DNA of 36,824 nt from an uncultured Kiritimatiellota bacterium (GCA_934667425.1 CAKULV010000033.1:1-36824); one strand, 5' to 3'; positions 16,167 to 25,080 are shown, numbered from the stretch's first letter. Numbers and translations: made by a program. The notes: a model not told the origin generated them from the sequence alone.

Positions 16167-16304
16167 GCGACGCGTGAGGACACTCTGCCCTCTACCAACT
16201 ACCCACTACCATCTACCAACTAACCTAAATGCAATCGTAAATCGAAAATTCCGCACGGGGCATCGTCGGATTCCGGCGTGCGTCGTTTCGAGATGGCGCT
16301 GATG

Positions 16305-16313
16305 TGATATACT
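16305..16313 (+). promoter_or_regulatory. Extended -10 for the 16321 gene (leaderless)
   Basis: TGA then TATACT (16308-16313). The GTG start at 16321 is 7 nt downstream, so the transcript probably begins at the start codon and needs no ribosome binding site. No good -35 is visible. Confidence 0.6.
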
Positions 16314-16320
16314 ATCTCCA

Positions 16321-16992
16321 GTGAGTACGGTTGCGTCGTCTTTTGAAATCGGCTTGAAATCGGTTCGGATGAATCTGATACCGATGGTCGTCCTTTGGTC
16401 GCTCGCAGGCCTGGTCGTCTGGGGGTATTACACGGTACCGTTCGTCAGTGGCGTCCTTGAGCCATTTGCACGATGGCAGCGGGAAAGTGGCTGGACGGCT
16501 TCGTTCGCGAGTCGATTCGTCTTCTGCGGACTCCTGCCGGGCGTGTTCATGCTGACTTTCCGGACGCTTCACGTGTCACGCCCGGTCCTGGCGGTTCTGG
16601 TTCAGACTCTTTGGTCGGGCATCTGCGGCATTGTCAGTGGCTGGATGTTCTCGCTACATGCCGTGCTTCTGGGCGAGGGCGCAGACTGGGCGACACTCGG
16701 CGTCAAGACGGCGATTCAGCAGTTCGTCTGGACACCGCTTTTCTTCGCGCCCGTCGGAGCGATCGTCTATCTGTGGATCGGGAGCGATTTCTCCTGGCGG
16801 AGCGTCCGTACCGGTGGCTCGCGGTCATTCTTCGCGGAGCGGCTGTTGCCGAATCTGTTCGTCAATTGGATCATCTGGATTCCGGTCGGATTCGCCGTTC
16901 ATGCCTTCCCGACGCCGCTTCAGGTGCATATCGCCGGTTTCGCCAACGCTTTTCTCTGTCTTGTCCTGTTGACATTGGGTAAGCGAACATGA
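16321..16992 (+). CDS. Multi-spanning membrane protein, Mpv17/PMP22-like
   Basis: 223 residues from GTG 16321. Four to five hydrophobic segments are visible (about 18-40, 62-80, 88-115, 132-155, 180-215). The blocks TAIQQFVWTPLFFAPVGAIVYLW and LPNLFVNWIIWIPVGFAVHAFP recall the Mpv17/PMP22 family signature (Q-x-x-x-x-P and N-W-x-x-W). That family forms small membrane channels in eukaryotes; the role in bacteria is not known. Its last four bases (ATGA) overlap the start of the XylR-type regulator, so the two are translated as a pair. A membrane sensor or transporter for the regulator's ligand is possible but is inference. Family assignment is tentative. Confidence 0.6.
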   Translation: MSTVASSFEIGLKSVRMNLIPMVVLWSLAGLVVWGYYTVPFVSGVLEPFARWQRESGWTASFASRFVFCGLLPGVFMLTFRTLHVSRPVLAVLVQTLWSGICGIVSGWMFSLHAVLLGEGADWATLGVKTAIQQFVWTPLFFAPVGAIVYLWIGSDFSWRSVRTGGSRSFFAERLLPNLFVNWIIWIPVGFAVHAFPTPLQVHIAGFANAFLCLVLLTLGKRT

Positions 16993-18128
16993 AAAACGTG
17001 ATCTTCTTTCAGTATCCCTGGAGGCTCTGGCGTGAACGTCTCGCCGGCATCTATCGCTATGCCGAACATGCGGGCTGGCATGTACAGGTCCTGGAATACG
17101 GGAGAATGACGCTTCCGGTTGCGAAGGCGCTCGAGTTCTGGAGTCCCGATGGCTGCATTGTCGAGGGAGGCTACACCGAACTTCGCGATTTCCGATGCGA
17201 GGCTTTTGACTCGATGCCGACCGTGTACTGCGATCCGAATCCCGCTCATGTGAAGGCTCCGTATGATGCCGTTGTCCATGATTCGGTCATCACGACCACA
17301 CTGGCGGTCAACGAGCTTTTCCGGATTGGGTCGGCGCAATGCGGTTATGTCGATTACTTCCTGCCGCGGGAGTGGTCTGCGCGACGTGCGCGGGTCATGG
17401 CGAAGATGGCGCGGCATGCGGGCATTCCGTTTCATGAGTTCGTAATTCGCTCGTGCCGTGATATGGAATCGGTTCTGTGGGCACTCCGCAAGTGGCTGGT
17501 CGCCCTGCCGAAACCCTGCGGCGTTCTCGGCGCGAACGATCAGATGGCTGAACTCGTTCTGCAGGCCTGTGCGCGTGAACGGATCAAGACCCCGGAGGAG
17601 ATCGCCGTCGTCGGAATCGACAACGATGAACTCCTGTGCATGCATGCGAAACCGACGTTGACGAGCATCTCGCCGGATTTCGAGCAGTCCGGCTATCTCG
17701 CGGCAAAACTGCTCGATCGACGGATGAAGAACGCCGAGGCGGCGGCGAAAGTCATGCGGTTCGGGGCGAATCATCTGGTCCGCCGGAATTCGACGACACG
17801 GTTCAGGCATCGTGCGGCCGCGATCCGCGCGGCTCTGGATTTCATCCGCGAGAATGTCGCGTCCCCGATCTCCGCGGCGGATGTCTGTACCCGGATCGGC
17901 GGGAGCCGCAGTTCGGCCGAACGGCTGTTCCGCGAGCAGACCGGGCACACGATCGGGGAGGAGATCCTCTCTGCGAGGCTTTCGCGGGCGAAGGGCCTGC
18001 TGCAGAAACGGAAGCTCCCGATCGTGGCAATCGCCGCCGCGTGCGGCTATCAGAACGACGCCTCGCTTCGCCGCGTCTTCAGACGCGAGACGGGGATGTC
18101 CCTTCGCGAATGGCGCCAGCGCGGATGA
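16989..18128 (+). CDS. XylR-type transcriptional regulator (sugar-binding domain plus AraC HTH)
   Basis: 379 residues. Residues 1-265 are a periplasmic-binding/LacI-type ligand domain (DGCIVEGGY, TVYCDPNP, CGVLGANDQMAELVLQACARERIKTPEEIAVVGIDND, LTSISPDFEQSGYLAAKLLDRRM). Residues about 275-378 form an AraC-family DNA-binding domain with two helix-turn-helices (ISAADVCTRIGGSRSSAERLF and IVAIAAACGYQNDASLRRVFRRETGMSLREWRQR). This domain order is that of E. coli XylR. It most likely senses a sugar and controls the operon starting at 18529, 400 bp downstream. Its ATG overlaps the preceding stop. Confidence 0.9.
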   Translation: MKNVIFFQYPWRLWRERLAGIYRYAEHAGWHVQVLEYGRMTLPVAKALEFWSPDGCIVEGGYTELRDFRCEAFDSMPTVYCDPNPAHVKAPYDAVVHDSVITTTLAVNELFRIGSAQCGYVDYFLPREWSARRARVMAKMARHAGIPFHEFVIRSCRDMESVLWALRKWLVALPKPCGVLGANDQMAELVLQACARERIKTPEEIAVVGIDNDELLCMHAKPTLTSISPDFEQSGYLAAKLLDRRMKNAEAAAKVMRFGANHLVRRNSTTRFRHRAAAIRAALDFIRENVASPISAADVCTRIGGSRSSAERLFREQTGHTIGEEILSARLSRAKGLLQKRKLPIVAIAAACGYQNDASLRRVFRRETGMSLREWRQRG

Positions 18129-18528
18129 AGGCCTTCTGTTGCGCAAGCCAGGACGCTCGTGGTACAGCCTATCAAAAGTTGGCTCGGTTGATCACCTCGG
18201 ATTCCGCCCGCATCACATCGAAATGGCACGAAAATAATTCCGTTATCGGCACGGTTTTGTAGACGGTAATTTGATAGAATGCCCGTATTAAATTTATGCG
18301 CTGGTTCCATCCATATCTCAGATATGCGCTTATCTTGCTCGGACCGACCTTCTGTTGGTCCGCAGGCGCGGCTATTCGATTGGGCGCACCGTTTGCGGAC
18401 GGTGTCACGCGACCGGTGGCCCTGCGATATTTGAATTCCCAGCCTTGGTTCGGCGCGTTGAAAAGCGAAGTCGGCCTGCCGTTGGGAGCATTTCAAATCA
18501 CGATACCAACAACGAAAGAAGGTAATCC
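18129..18528 (+). promoter_or_regulatory. Regulatory gap with structured leader upstream of the 18529 operon
   Basis: 400 bp without a convincing gene. An extended -10 (TGA plus TAGAAT, 18275-18280) would give a leader of about 240 nt. Three hairpins follow: CATATC-TCA-GATATG (18311-18325), GGACCGAC-CTTCT-GTTGGTCC with one G-T pair (18341-18361), and CACCGT-TTGCGG-ACGGTG (18387-18404). An ORF from 18296 to 18532 (78 residues) runs through this leader but has no ribosome binding site and no recognisable domain. The region is a natural place for operators of the upstream XylR-type protein; I could not define a repeated operator. Confidence 0.5.
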
Positions 18529-19860
18529 ATGAACATGATGATTCAACCGTGGGCGGTTGCCGCTCTGTGTGTCGGCGCACTTGATGCGTTTGCCGTTCCG
18601 TCCGTTTCGAACGTGGCTGTCAGCCAGCTTCCGACGCGGCGTGTCGAGGTTTCGTACGATCTCGCCTCCGCGGCGGTCGGTGATGCTGCGGTCGTGACGG
18701 TCGAGTTTCTGACCAACGGTGTCCGCCTCGCCGATTCCTGCGTCCGGACGCTGACGGGAGACGTGAATCGTGTCGTGCCGGTTGCCGGTGGACGAAAGAC
18801 GCTCTGGTGGCATCCGCGCAAGGACTGGCCGGATCAGTACGTGCCGAAGGATTTCAGCGCCCGCGTCATCGCCTGGGCGACGAACGCACCGCCGCAGGTC
18901 ATGGTGCTGGATCTGAAGATGCAGAAGGGTGTCGCGTTCTATCCGTCCATTGCGTCCCTGCCGGAGCCGGACGGCATTTCAAACATTGTCTACAAGACGG
19001 ATAAGATGGCGTTCCGCCGGATTCCCGCCGGAGGCGTGACCTTCAACATGGGTGCGCCGAAGGAGACGGGAAACACGAATACCCTGGCCGCGGAAACTCC
19101 GCACTATGTCCAGTTCAACGAGGACTACTACATGGCCGTCTATCCGCTGACCGAACGCCAGTTCCAGTGGGTCAACTACGATGGCGGGAGTCTCGGTACG
19201 CTGCCATCGAAGTGCGATTTCAAGGACGAGACGGTCTATCCGGATTGTGCGCAATATCCGTGCGGCGGGTTGAGCTACGATACCTTCCGTAGCAACGGTG
19301 CGGAGAAGGTCTGGCCGCAGGGTGGTCACAAGACCGTCGGGCGGTGGACGGTTACCGGTCGCCTGCGGGCCAAGTTCGGCGTCGAAGTCGATCTCCCGAC
19401 CGAGGCGCAGTGGGAGTACGCCTGCCGTGCCGAAACCGACACGTCGCTCAACACGGGCGTGAACATCTCCTCCACGACGATATGCGATGAAATGTCGGCG
19501 GCCGGCTGGTATGTCGGAAACGCCGATGGCCGCCTTCATCCCGTCGGGCTCAAGCCGGCGAACGCCTGGGGCCTCTTCGACATGCACGGCGGCGTTCACG
19601 AGTTCGTCCTGGACTGGTACGACGCAACCTACTACAACACGCTGGATGCGACGACGCAGATCGTCGATCCGCGCGGTCCGACGTCGGCCAGTGACAACAA
19701 GCGCGTCATGCGCGGCGGATCGTTCGCCTCGAATGCGCAGGATTGTCGCGCTGGGGCGCGTCTGGCCAGCACGAGTGCAAACGCCTGGAACGCGACCGGC
19801 GGGCGCCTCTGCTGCCCGGGTTTCGTCTGGATCATGTCCGATGACGAATTGGCGGAATAA
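18529..19860 (+). CDS. Secreted FGE/SUMF1-like domain protein (one catalytic Cys lost)
   Basis: 443 residues from ATG 18529 behind GAAAGAAGG. Signal peptide residues 1-22. About residues 23-125 match the N-terminal beta domain of the 12692 protein, including the ending VNRVVPVAGGRKTLWWHPRKDWPDQYV. The FGE-like fold follows: AFRRIPAGGVTFNMGAP, DYYMAVYPLTERQF, VDLPTEAQWEYACRAETD, NAWGLFDMHGGVHEFVLDWY, RVMRGGSF. After RGGSF the sequence is ASNAQDCRAGAR: the second of the two FGE catalytic cysteines is present but the first is Ser. So classical formylglycine formation is doubtful. It heads the operon with the small secreted protein and the beta-propeller protein. Paralogue of 12692-14041, though not closely similar. 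Confidence 0.85.
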   Translation: MNMMIQPWAVAALCVGALDAFAVPSVSNVAVSQLPTRRVEVSYDLASAAVGDAAVVTVEFLTNGVRLADSCVRTLTGDVNRVVPVAGGRKTLWWHPRKDWPDQYVPKDFSARVIAWATNAPPQVMVLDLKMQKGVAFYPSIASLPEPDGISNIVYKTDKMAFRRIPAGGVTFNMGAPKETGNTNTLAAETPHYVQFNEDYYMAVYPLTERQFQWVNYDGGSLGTLPSKCDFKDETVYPDCAQYPCGGLSYDTFRSNGAEKVWPQGGHKTVGRWTVTGRLRAKFGVEVDLPTEAQWEYACRAETDTSLNTGVNISSTTICDEMSAAGWYVGNADGRLHPVGLKPANAWGLFDMHGGVHEFVLDWYDATYYNTLDATTQIVDPRGPTSASDNKRVMRGGSFASNAQDCRAGARLASTSANAWNATGGRLCCPGFVWIMSDDELAE

Positions 19861-19877
19861 GCGATGGAGGAAGATCT

Positions 19878-20159
19878 ATGAAGACTGTGAAGACTGTGCT
19901 TTTCGGGGTGGCCGTGATGCTGTCCGCTGCCGCGCTGGCCGGGACCTGCATCATCTCGGGTTCGCTTGACCGGCCGCTGGCCGGCACGACGACCTCCGCG
20001 GTCGGGATATGCGCGATGGCGGTCGAGACGTATGACTGCTCGCGGGGCGAGCCCTCGGCAACGATTCCTCTGGATGTCGTCGAACGGACGGCGGGTGACG
20101 GGACTCTTAGGGGCGAGTTCATCTCTCGTGCGGCCGGGCTGTCGCTCATTTTCCGATGA
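19878..20159 (+). CDS. Small secreted protein with GLSLIFR C-terminal tail
   Basis: 93 residues from ATG 19878 after GGAGGAAG. Signal peptide about residues 1-22 (KTVLFGVAVMLSAAALAG). The mature part has three cysteines (TCIIS, GICAM, YDCSRG) and no CxPxR motif, the sequence FGE would need. It ends RAAGLSLIFR-stop, closely resembling the tail of the 12399 small protein. It lies 17 nt after the FGE-like gene and its stop overlaps the ATG of the 20156 gene (ATGA), so all three are co-translated. No family recognised. An exported accessory peptide of the FGE-like protein is inferred from two independent co-occurrences. Confidence 0.7.
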   Translation: MKTVKTVLFGVAVMLSAAALAGTCIISGSLDRPLAGTTTSAVGICAMAVETYDCSRGEPSATIPLDVVERTAGDGTLRGEFISRAAGLSLIFR

Positions 20160-22366
20160 AACGGCGAGATGTGAGGCGGACGCTTGCGATCATTCTCTCG
20201 TGCAGTGCCGCCGCCCTCTGGGGGCGGCAGCGCACGGAGTCTCTGCCTGTGTTCGGAAATACCTGGCGCAGCGTCGGCCCGGGCGGAGGCGGTTGGGTTC
20301 TGACGCTCACGGAGAGCCGACACCGGGCCGGACGGCTTTTTGTCGGCAGCGACGTTGGAGGATTCTACCTCTCGGAAGACGGCGGTCGCTCTTACGAGAA
20401 GCGTAATCGCGGCCTGAAGGATATGTATGTGGAGGGAATTACGGAACATCCCTCCAATTCGAGTGTTTTGTTCGCCGCTGTGCGCGGCGGAATCTACAAA
20501 TCGACTGATCTTGGAAGCACGTGGGTCGAGACGCGGAAGGGCATCCCGCCGGCGGACCCGCACGTCAAGACGCGGGCTTTTCAGAAGATTGTCTTTGATC
20601 CGTCTGATGAATCCGTGCTGTACGCCGCCGTGGGCGATCTTCGGACGGAACTGTGCGGACGAGGCGAGTTCTATCGCTCGGATGACGGCGGAGAGTCGTG
20701 GCGGATGACGGTTGCACCGGGACAGCTCGACTCAGATGTCGAGATGTTTGATCTGGTGGCGTTTCCGCAGCCGAGAGGGCGTGTGCTCGTGTCGACGAAC
20801 CGTGGCTTGTTCCGCTCGGATGATGCCGGTGTTCACTGGCAGCCGGCAAACGTCGGCTTGCCCGAATCAAGGCGTACCTGCAAGATCGGTCAATGCCGAG
20901 CGCGGCCCGACACATTGTACGTGACACTGCGTTCACGAGGCGGTGCCGATCCGTGGGAGGGCGGCGTCTATCGGTCGGATGACGCGGGGACGAGTTGGCG
21001 CGCCGTCAATACGGGGTTGGATCAGCGAGTCGGCCGACCGGGTGCGAGAGATCGTCTGTGCGGCGGGTACTGCATGATCGCCGTTCATCCGGAGAATCCT
21101 GATGTCGCATGGGTGTCGGGGGCGACCTTCTGGACGAGCCATGTCATGAAGACATCGAACGGCGGCCGTTCATGGGCCGAATCGTTTGGACGTCAGCAGG
21201 TGCGCGGTTGGGGTGATCTCTGGGGGACGAGCGGCAAGAGCATCTCTGTTTCTCCGCTCGATTCGGACTGCGTGGTCTTCGGAACGAGCGGTTTCATCTA
21301 TCGAACGGAAGATGGCGGTCGTAAGTGGAATCAGCGCTATACGGCAGAACGTCCTGACGGGCTGATTGCGTCGACTGGCTATGACGTCAACTGTCTGCAC
21401 CGCATCGATGTGTCAGCGGTTCGTCCGGGACGCGTGTTCCTGGATATGTTCGACGTCGGACTGTTCGTGTCGGAGGACGGCGGCTCGACGCTTTTCCGTG
21501 GCATGCAGGGCATTACGCCGCACCGACACGCCGACTGCTATGCCGTTGCCGAGGATCCGTCGGATGTGAACCATCTCTGGGGAGCGTTCGGCAGCTGGGC
21601 GGCCAAGGCTGGCTGTGTGGCCCAGAGCTTTGACGGCGGTCGCTCGTGGATGGAACCGACGACTAATTTCATTGAAGCGACGGGTAGCCATCTCGTACGT
21701 GTGACAGATTGCGCCCCCTTTGCACTCGCTTATGTCACGACATCGCCGCGTCAAGGTGTTGTCGTCAGTGGCGATGGAGGGGCGTCCTGGCGGCTGGTGG
21801 ATGAAAAGGCATTCCCGGCAACGCGACGGACGTTGTGCCTGACAGCTGTCCGTGGCGTTCTGTATGCCGGAACGGAGGCGGGGCCGGAAGGCCCGGGTGG
21901 AGTCTGGAAGTCGGAGGATTGCGGCGTCTCGTGGTCATGTCTGACCGCTCCGGAACAGAAGATGGGGTCTGTCTTCGATCTTGCCGTGAAAGGGAAAGTC
22001 GTATTGGCGGCCGTTCGCCAGGCGCATGTGCCCGTGGGCTTCTGCCGCGGAGGCGGCTGGATTTCGGAAGATCGCGGTGCATCCTGGTCCTGTGTCTATG
22101 AGGACAGGTTCTGCGGCGCGGCGGCGATCTGTGGCCGACGACTCGTACTCGCTGTCAGCGATCATCCGTCGCATGACTATGCGGTTGGCGGAGGACCGAT
22201 CATGAGCGCCGACCTCGGGAAGACCTGGGTGTCCCTTGACGGCCCCGGGCTGGAGAATTGGAATCTCAATTGTCTTTCGTCCGATCCGCGGGATCCGAAC
22301 GCCCTCTGGGTCGGTTCGGACGGAAATTCGGCATTTGTCACGCATCTGAACGAAGAATCGCGATAA
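20156..22366 (+). CDS. Exported Asp-box beta-propeller protein (GH74/sialidase/sortilin-like)
   Basis: 736 residues; ATG 20156 overlaps the previous stop. Signal peptide residues 1-23. Thirteen Asp-box type motifs (S-x-D-x-G-x-x-W) are spread through the chain, for example SEDGGRSY, STDLGSTW, SDDGGESW, SDDAGTSW, TEDGGRKW, SFDGGRSW, SGDGGASW, SEDRGASW, SADLGKTW. The opening WRSVGPGGGGWVLTL and VGSDVGGFYLSEDGG resemble GH74 xyloglucanases, which are twin seven-bladed propellers. Whether it is catalytic is unclear: I could not place the two GH74 aspartates with confidence, and sialidase RIP motifs are not evident. Probable glycan binding or hydrolysis outside the cytoplasm. Confidence 0.8.
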   Translation: MKRRDVRRTLAIILSCSAAALWGRQRTESLPVFGNTWRSVGPGGGGWVLTLTESRHRAGRLFVGSDVGGFYLSEDGGRSYEKRNRGLKDMYVEGITEHPSNSSVLFAAVRGGIYKSTDLGSTWVETRKGIPPADPHVKTRAFQKIVFDPSDESVLYAAVGDLRTELCGRGEFYRSDDGGESWRMTVAPGQLDSDVEMFDLVAFPQPRGRVLVSTNRGLFRSDDAGVHWQPANVGLPESRRTCKIGQCRARPDTLYVTLRSRGGADPWEGGVYRSDDAGTSWRAVNTGLDQRVGRPGARDRLCGGYCMIAVHPENPDVAWVSGATFWTSHVMKTSNGGRSWAESFGRQQVRGWGDLWGTSGKSISVSPLDSDCVVFGTSGFIYRTEDGGRKWNQRYTAERPDGLIASTGYDVNCLHRIDVSAVRPGRVFLDMFDVGLFVSEDGGSTLFRGMQGITPHRHADCYAVAEDPSDVNHLWGAFGSWAAKAGCVAQSFDGGRSWMEPTTNFIEATGSHLVRVTDCAPFALAYVTTSPRQGVVVSGDGGASWRLVDEKAFPATRRTLCLTAVRGVLYAGTEAGPEGPGGVWKSEDCGVSWSCLTAPEQKMGSVFDLAVKGKVVLAAVRQAHVPVGFCRGGGWISEDRGASWSCVYEDRFCGAAAICGRRLVLAVSDHPSHDYAVGGGPIMSADLGKTWVSLDGPGLENWNLNCLSSDPRDPNALWVGSDGNSAFVTHLNEESR

Positions 22367-22375
22367 GGAGGTCAC

Positions 22376-22888
22376 ATGAAGATCAATCGCCGTAATTTCC
22401 TCTTTGGCTCGGCCGCAGCTCTGTCGCTCGCGGGGTGTGCCACGCAGCGTACAGGCTTGCGCCATCTGAAGCCCGGTGAGCGTCGCAAGGCGATCGAGTC
22501 GGTGGATTTCAGTCGTGACAAGCTGGTCGCGGCCTCCACCGGCAAGGACTACGGAACCGATGCGTCCGTGAAGCGCGATGACGCACCGGAACGCACGCTG
22601 GCGGCGTTGAAGACGCGCTTCGATCTCGATCACGCGCCGGTCCAGCTCTACAGGAACTCGAATCAGAATCTCAATTTCGTCGAGTGCGTCGAATCGCGCA
22701 AGCCGACGACCTCGCCCGCCGAAGTCGGCGGACGCGGCTCGATTCTCTGCCAGCTTTGCAACCTAAGCTACGTCTATGACATGGGATTCGATTGGGATCC
22801 TGTTCGGAATGACTTTACGAATGGTACGGGGTACGGTGTCTCGCTCCGGCGTGACAATTGCCGGAACGGCTGGGAGATTGTCCTTTGA
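22376..22888 (+). pseudogene. Gfo/Idh/MocA oxidoreductase with internal deletion (Tat start plus C-terminal end only)
   Basis: 170 residues behind a near-perfect ribosome binding site (AAGGAGG). The N-terminus is a Tat-type lipoprotein signal (NRRNFLFGSAAALSLAGC). The last about 70 residues (FVECVESRKPTTSPAEVGGRGSILCQL to FDWDPVRNDF and WEIVL) match the end of secreted Gfo/Idh/MocA-family oxidoreductases, which normally read FLDCVKSRK-P, EVGHRS, WDP. Full members are about 430 residues; here the NAD-binding Rossmann half and most of the substrate domain are missing, yet the frame is intact. It cannot bind NAD in the usual way. It may be a decayed gene kept in frame by a clean deletion, or a repurposed exported peptide. 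Its stop overlaps the TTG start of the GH3 gene. Confidence 0.65.
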
Positions 22889-25080
22889 GCGCCAGGGCAT
22901 TGAAGGCGTATCTCGCCATCGCGTTGACCGGTGTCTGCGCGATGGTTTGTCCGGCCGAGACGGATCGCGCGTTTGCTGAACGCCTTGTCCGTCAGATGAC
23001 GCTGGAGGAGAAGGCCGGTCAGTTGGTGCAGGTGACGGCGCGGCGGGTCAAGGGAAAGGCTTCCGAGGATGCGAGCGGTCACAATGTGAGCCTCGCGTTT
23101 CTTGATCGGGTCCGGCGCGGCGAAATCGGTTCGGTCATCGGCGCAACGGGGGTGCCGAATTTCAATGCGTTGCAACAGGCTGCGGCCGAATCCCGGATGG
23201 GGATTCCTCTTTTCGTCGGGCATGACATGGAACACGGCTGCGCGACAGTCATGCCCATTCCACTGGGACTTTCTTGTTCCTGGAACGATGCCGCCTGGCG
23301 GCGTGTTGGTGAAATCACGTCGATCGAAGCGGCGTTGAAGGGCTGCAATATGGTCTTTGCGCCGATGCTTGATATCGCCCGCGACGCGCGCTGGGGTAGA
23401 ATTGCTGAATCGCCGGGTCAGGATCCGTATCTGGCGTCACGTTATGCGGCGGCTTTTGTTTGCGGCGTTCAGCGCGCACCGTCTGCAGGTGCACTGCGCG
23501 TTGCGGCCTGTCTCAAGCATTTCGTCGGCTACGGTGCGGCCTCCGGAGGCCGCGACTACAACGAGGTCGAGATGTGCGAGGGAACGCTGCGCGACATCTA
23601 CCTGCCGCCGTTCAAGGCCGGCATCGAGGCTGGAGCTCTGGCCGTCATGCCGGGTTTCCATGCCTTCAATGCCGTGCCGTGTTCTGTCAATCGTTTTCTG
23701 CTCCGGGATGTCCTGCGGCGCGATCTGGGTTTTGACGGCATGACGCTCTCGGACTGGGGGGCTGTCGCTGAATGCGGTCCCCTCGGACACGGCGTGACGG
23801 ATGGCGACGTCGGCTCGGCCGCGCGGGCGTTGGCGGCGGGGATGGACATGGAGATGATGGGCGGTGCCTTTACGAATGGACTAGTGCGAGCCGTTCGACA
23901 AGGACTTGTCTCCGAAGAGGTGCTGGATGCCGCAGTCGCCGATGTGCTTGTGACGAAGCGACGACTGGGACTTTTCGACAGAAGCCGCCTTGATGCGCCG
24001 ACGGCGGCGAAGGCTGTAGATTCGGAGCACTTTCTGGCGGAAGCGCGGCAGATCGCTCGGGAGACGATTGTTCTTCTGAAGAACGAGGGACGGATCCTTC
24101 CACTGAAGAAGGGCGCGAAAGTCGTTGTTCTTGGCGATCTGGCGGCGAACTGGCGCGAGATGATGGGAACGTGGAGCTCTTACTTCGAGAATCGACGCAA
24201 TACGACTCTGATAGAGGGCCTGACGGCTGACGGAATCGACTTTAAGTACGAGCCGTGCTTTACGCTTACAGGACGCTGTGACCGCGTCGCGATTGAGCGG
24301 GTGGTCGCGGCGGCGGATATCGTCGTGGCGACTTTTGGCGAGTATTATCTCATGAACGGAGAAAATCGGTCGTATGCGTCAATCGCGCTGAAAGGCGAAC
24401 AGCTCGAGGTCGCGCGAACTGTGAAGATCTGTGGAAAGCCGCTGGTGGCGGTTCTCTTTAACGGTCGTCCGCTGGCGATTCCCGAGTTGGACGAACTTGC
24501 CGATGCCATCGTCGAGGCCTGGAATCCCGGTTGCTGCGGCGGCTGGGCGGTTGCGGATGTCCTGACGGGACTGTGGAATCCGAGTGGTCGCCTGACGACT
24601 GATTTCCCGCGTCATTCCGGACAATGTCCGGCCTATTATAACCGGACGTCGACAGGGCGCCCCTACGACCCGAATATGTTCTTCACCACTCATTATGAGG
24701 ATGTTCCGCTGACAGCTCTTTATCCGTTTGGTCGAGGTCTCTCCTACACGACCTTCGCCTATGGCGAACCGCGTGTCCGTGATGAGGGCTCGAATCTCGT
24801 CTTCTCAGTAAAGGTGACGAACGTCGGAAACGCGAAGGGAATCGAGACGGTTCAGCTCTACACGCATCCTCAGGTGGCGATGGCGGCGCGGCCGATTCGC
24901 GAGCTCAAGGGGTTCGCACGTCTGACGCTTGAGCCTGGCGAGACGCGGACGGCGGAGATTCGTCTGGCGCGTACTGACCTGGCTTATCACGTCGGTGCGG
25001 AGAAACGCAGGGAACCGGGCGTCTATGACTGGTGGCTCGCGCCGGATTCCGTCTCGGGGCTCCGGAGGACGTTTCAATGA
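22885..25080 (+). CDS. Exported GH3 beta-glycosidase
   Basis: 731 residues. TTG 22885 is chosen as start: it overlaps the previous stop (TTGA), has GGGAG about 7 nt upstream, and gives a clean signal peptide (ALKAYLAIALTGVCAMVCPAE). The GH3 N-terminal barrel includes TLEEKAGQLVQVT, PLFVGHDMEHG, FAPMLDIARDARWGR, ACLKHFVGYGA and the nucleophile Asp290 in GMTLSDWGAV. The GH3 C-terminal domain (IVLLKNEGRILPLKK, VVATFGEYY with GENRS, PLAIPELDELADAIVEAWNPG) and the fibronectin-III-like domain (YPFGRGLSYTTF, VKVTNVGNAKGIETVQLY, RELKGFARLTLEPGET) follow in the BglX order. Probable exo-acting beta-glucosidase or beta-xylosidase in the periplasm. Confidence 0.93.
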   Translation: MSARALKAYLAIALTGVCAMVCPAETDRAFAERLVRQMTLEEKAGQLVQVTARRVKGKASEDASGHNVSLAFLDRVRRGEIGSVIGATGVPNFNALQQAAAESRMGIPLFVGHDMEHGCATVMPIPLGLSCSWNDAAWRRVGEITSIEAALKGCNMVFAPMLDIARDARWGRIAESPGQDPYLASRYAAAFVCGVQRAPSAGALRVAACLKHFVGYGAASGGRDYNEVEMCEGTLRDIYLPPFKAGIEAGALAVMPGFHAFNAVPCSVNRFLLRDVLRRDLGFDGMTLSDWGAVAECGPLGHGVTDGDVGSAARALAAGMDMEMMGGAFTNGLVRAVRQGLVSEEVLDAAVADVLVTKRRLGLFDRSRLDAPTAAKAVDSEHFLAEARQIARETIVLLKNEGRILPLKKGAKVVVLGDLAANWREMMGTWSSYFENRRNTTLIEGLTADGIDFKYEPCFTLTGRCDRVAIERVVAAADIVVATFGEYYLMNGENRSYASIALKGEQLEVARTVKICGKPLVAVLFNGRPLAIPELDELADAIVEAWNPGCCGGWAVADVLTGLWNPSGRLTTDFPRHSGQCPAYYNRTSTGRPYDPNMFFTTHYEDVPLTALYPFGRGLSYTTFAYGEPRVRDEGSNLVFSVKVTNVGNAKGIETVQLYTHPQVAMAARPIRELKGFARLTLEPGETRTAEIRLARTDLAYHVGAEKRREPGVYDWWLAPDSVSGLRRTFQ

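Larger units (their letters stand above)
15703..16222. repeat. Hairpin repeat cluster 3
   Basis: No gene between 15703 and 16320. Contents: a 73-bp repeat (15707-15779) nearly identical to 26569-26641, including the CCCGTGC-GAA-GCGCGGG hairpin; a CGATGACG-CCCT-CGCCATCG hairpin with one unpaired position (15798-15817); two GTCGCG-ACAAG-CGCGAC hairpins (15866-15882, 15902-15918) each with CCTCCC; the 70-bp module (about 15933-16003); imperfect CTACCAA heptamers (16004-16054 and 16190-16222); and a CGACGGCG-type hairpin leading into a 17-bp tandem repeat. The last about 100 bp before 16321 hold the next promoter. Confidence 0.85.

Noticed and set aside
16920..18146. 408-codon minus-strand ORF
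   Set aside because: Antisense to the XylR-type regulator, whose domains are clear on the plus strand.
18296..18532. 78-codon ORF before the FGE-like gene
   Set aside because: No ribosome binding site, no domain, and it runs through three hairpins and into the next gene's start; treated as leader sequence.
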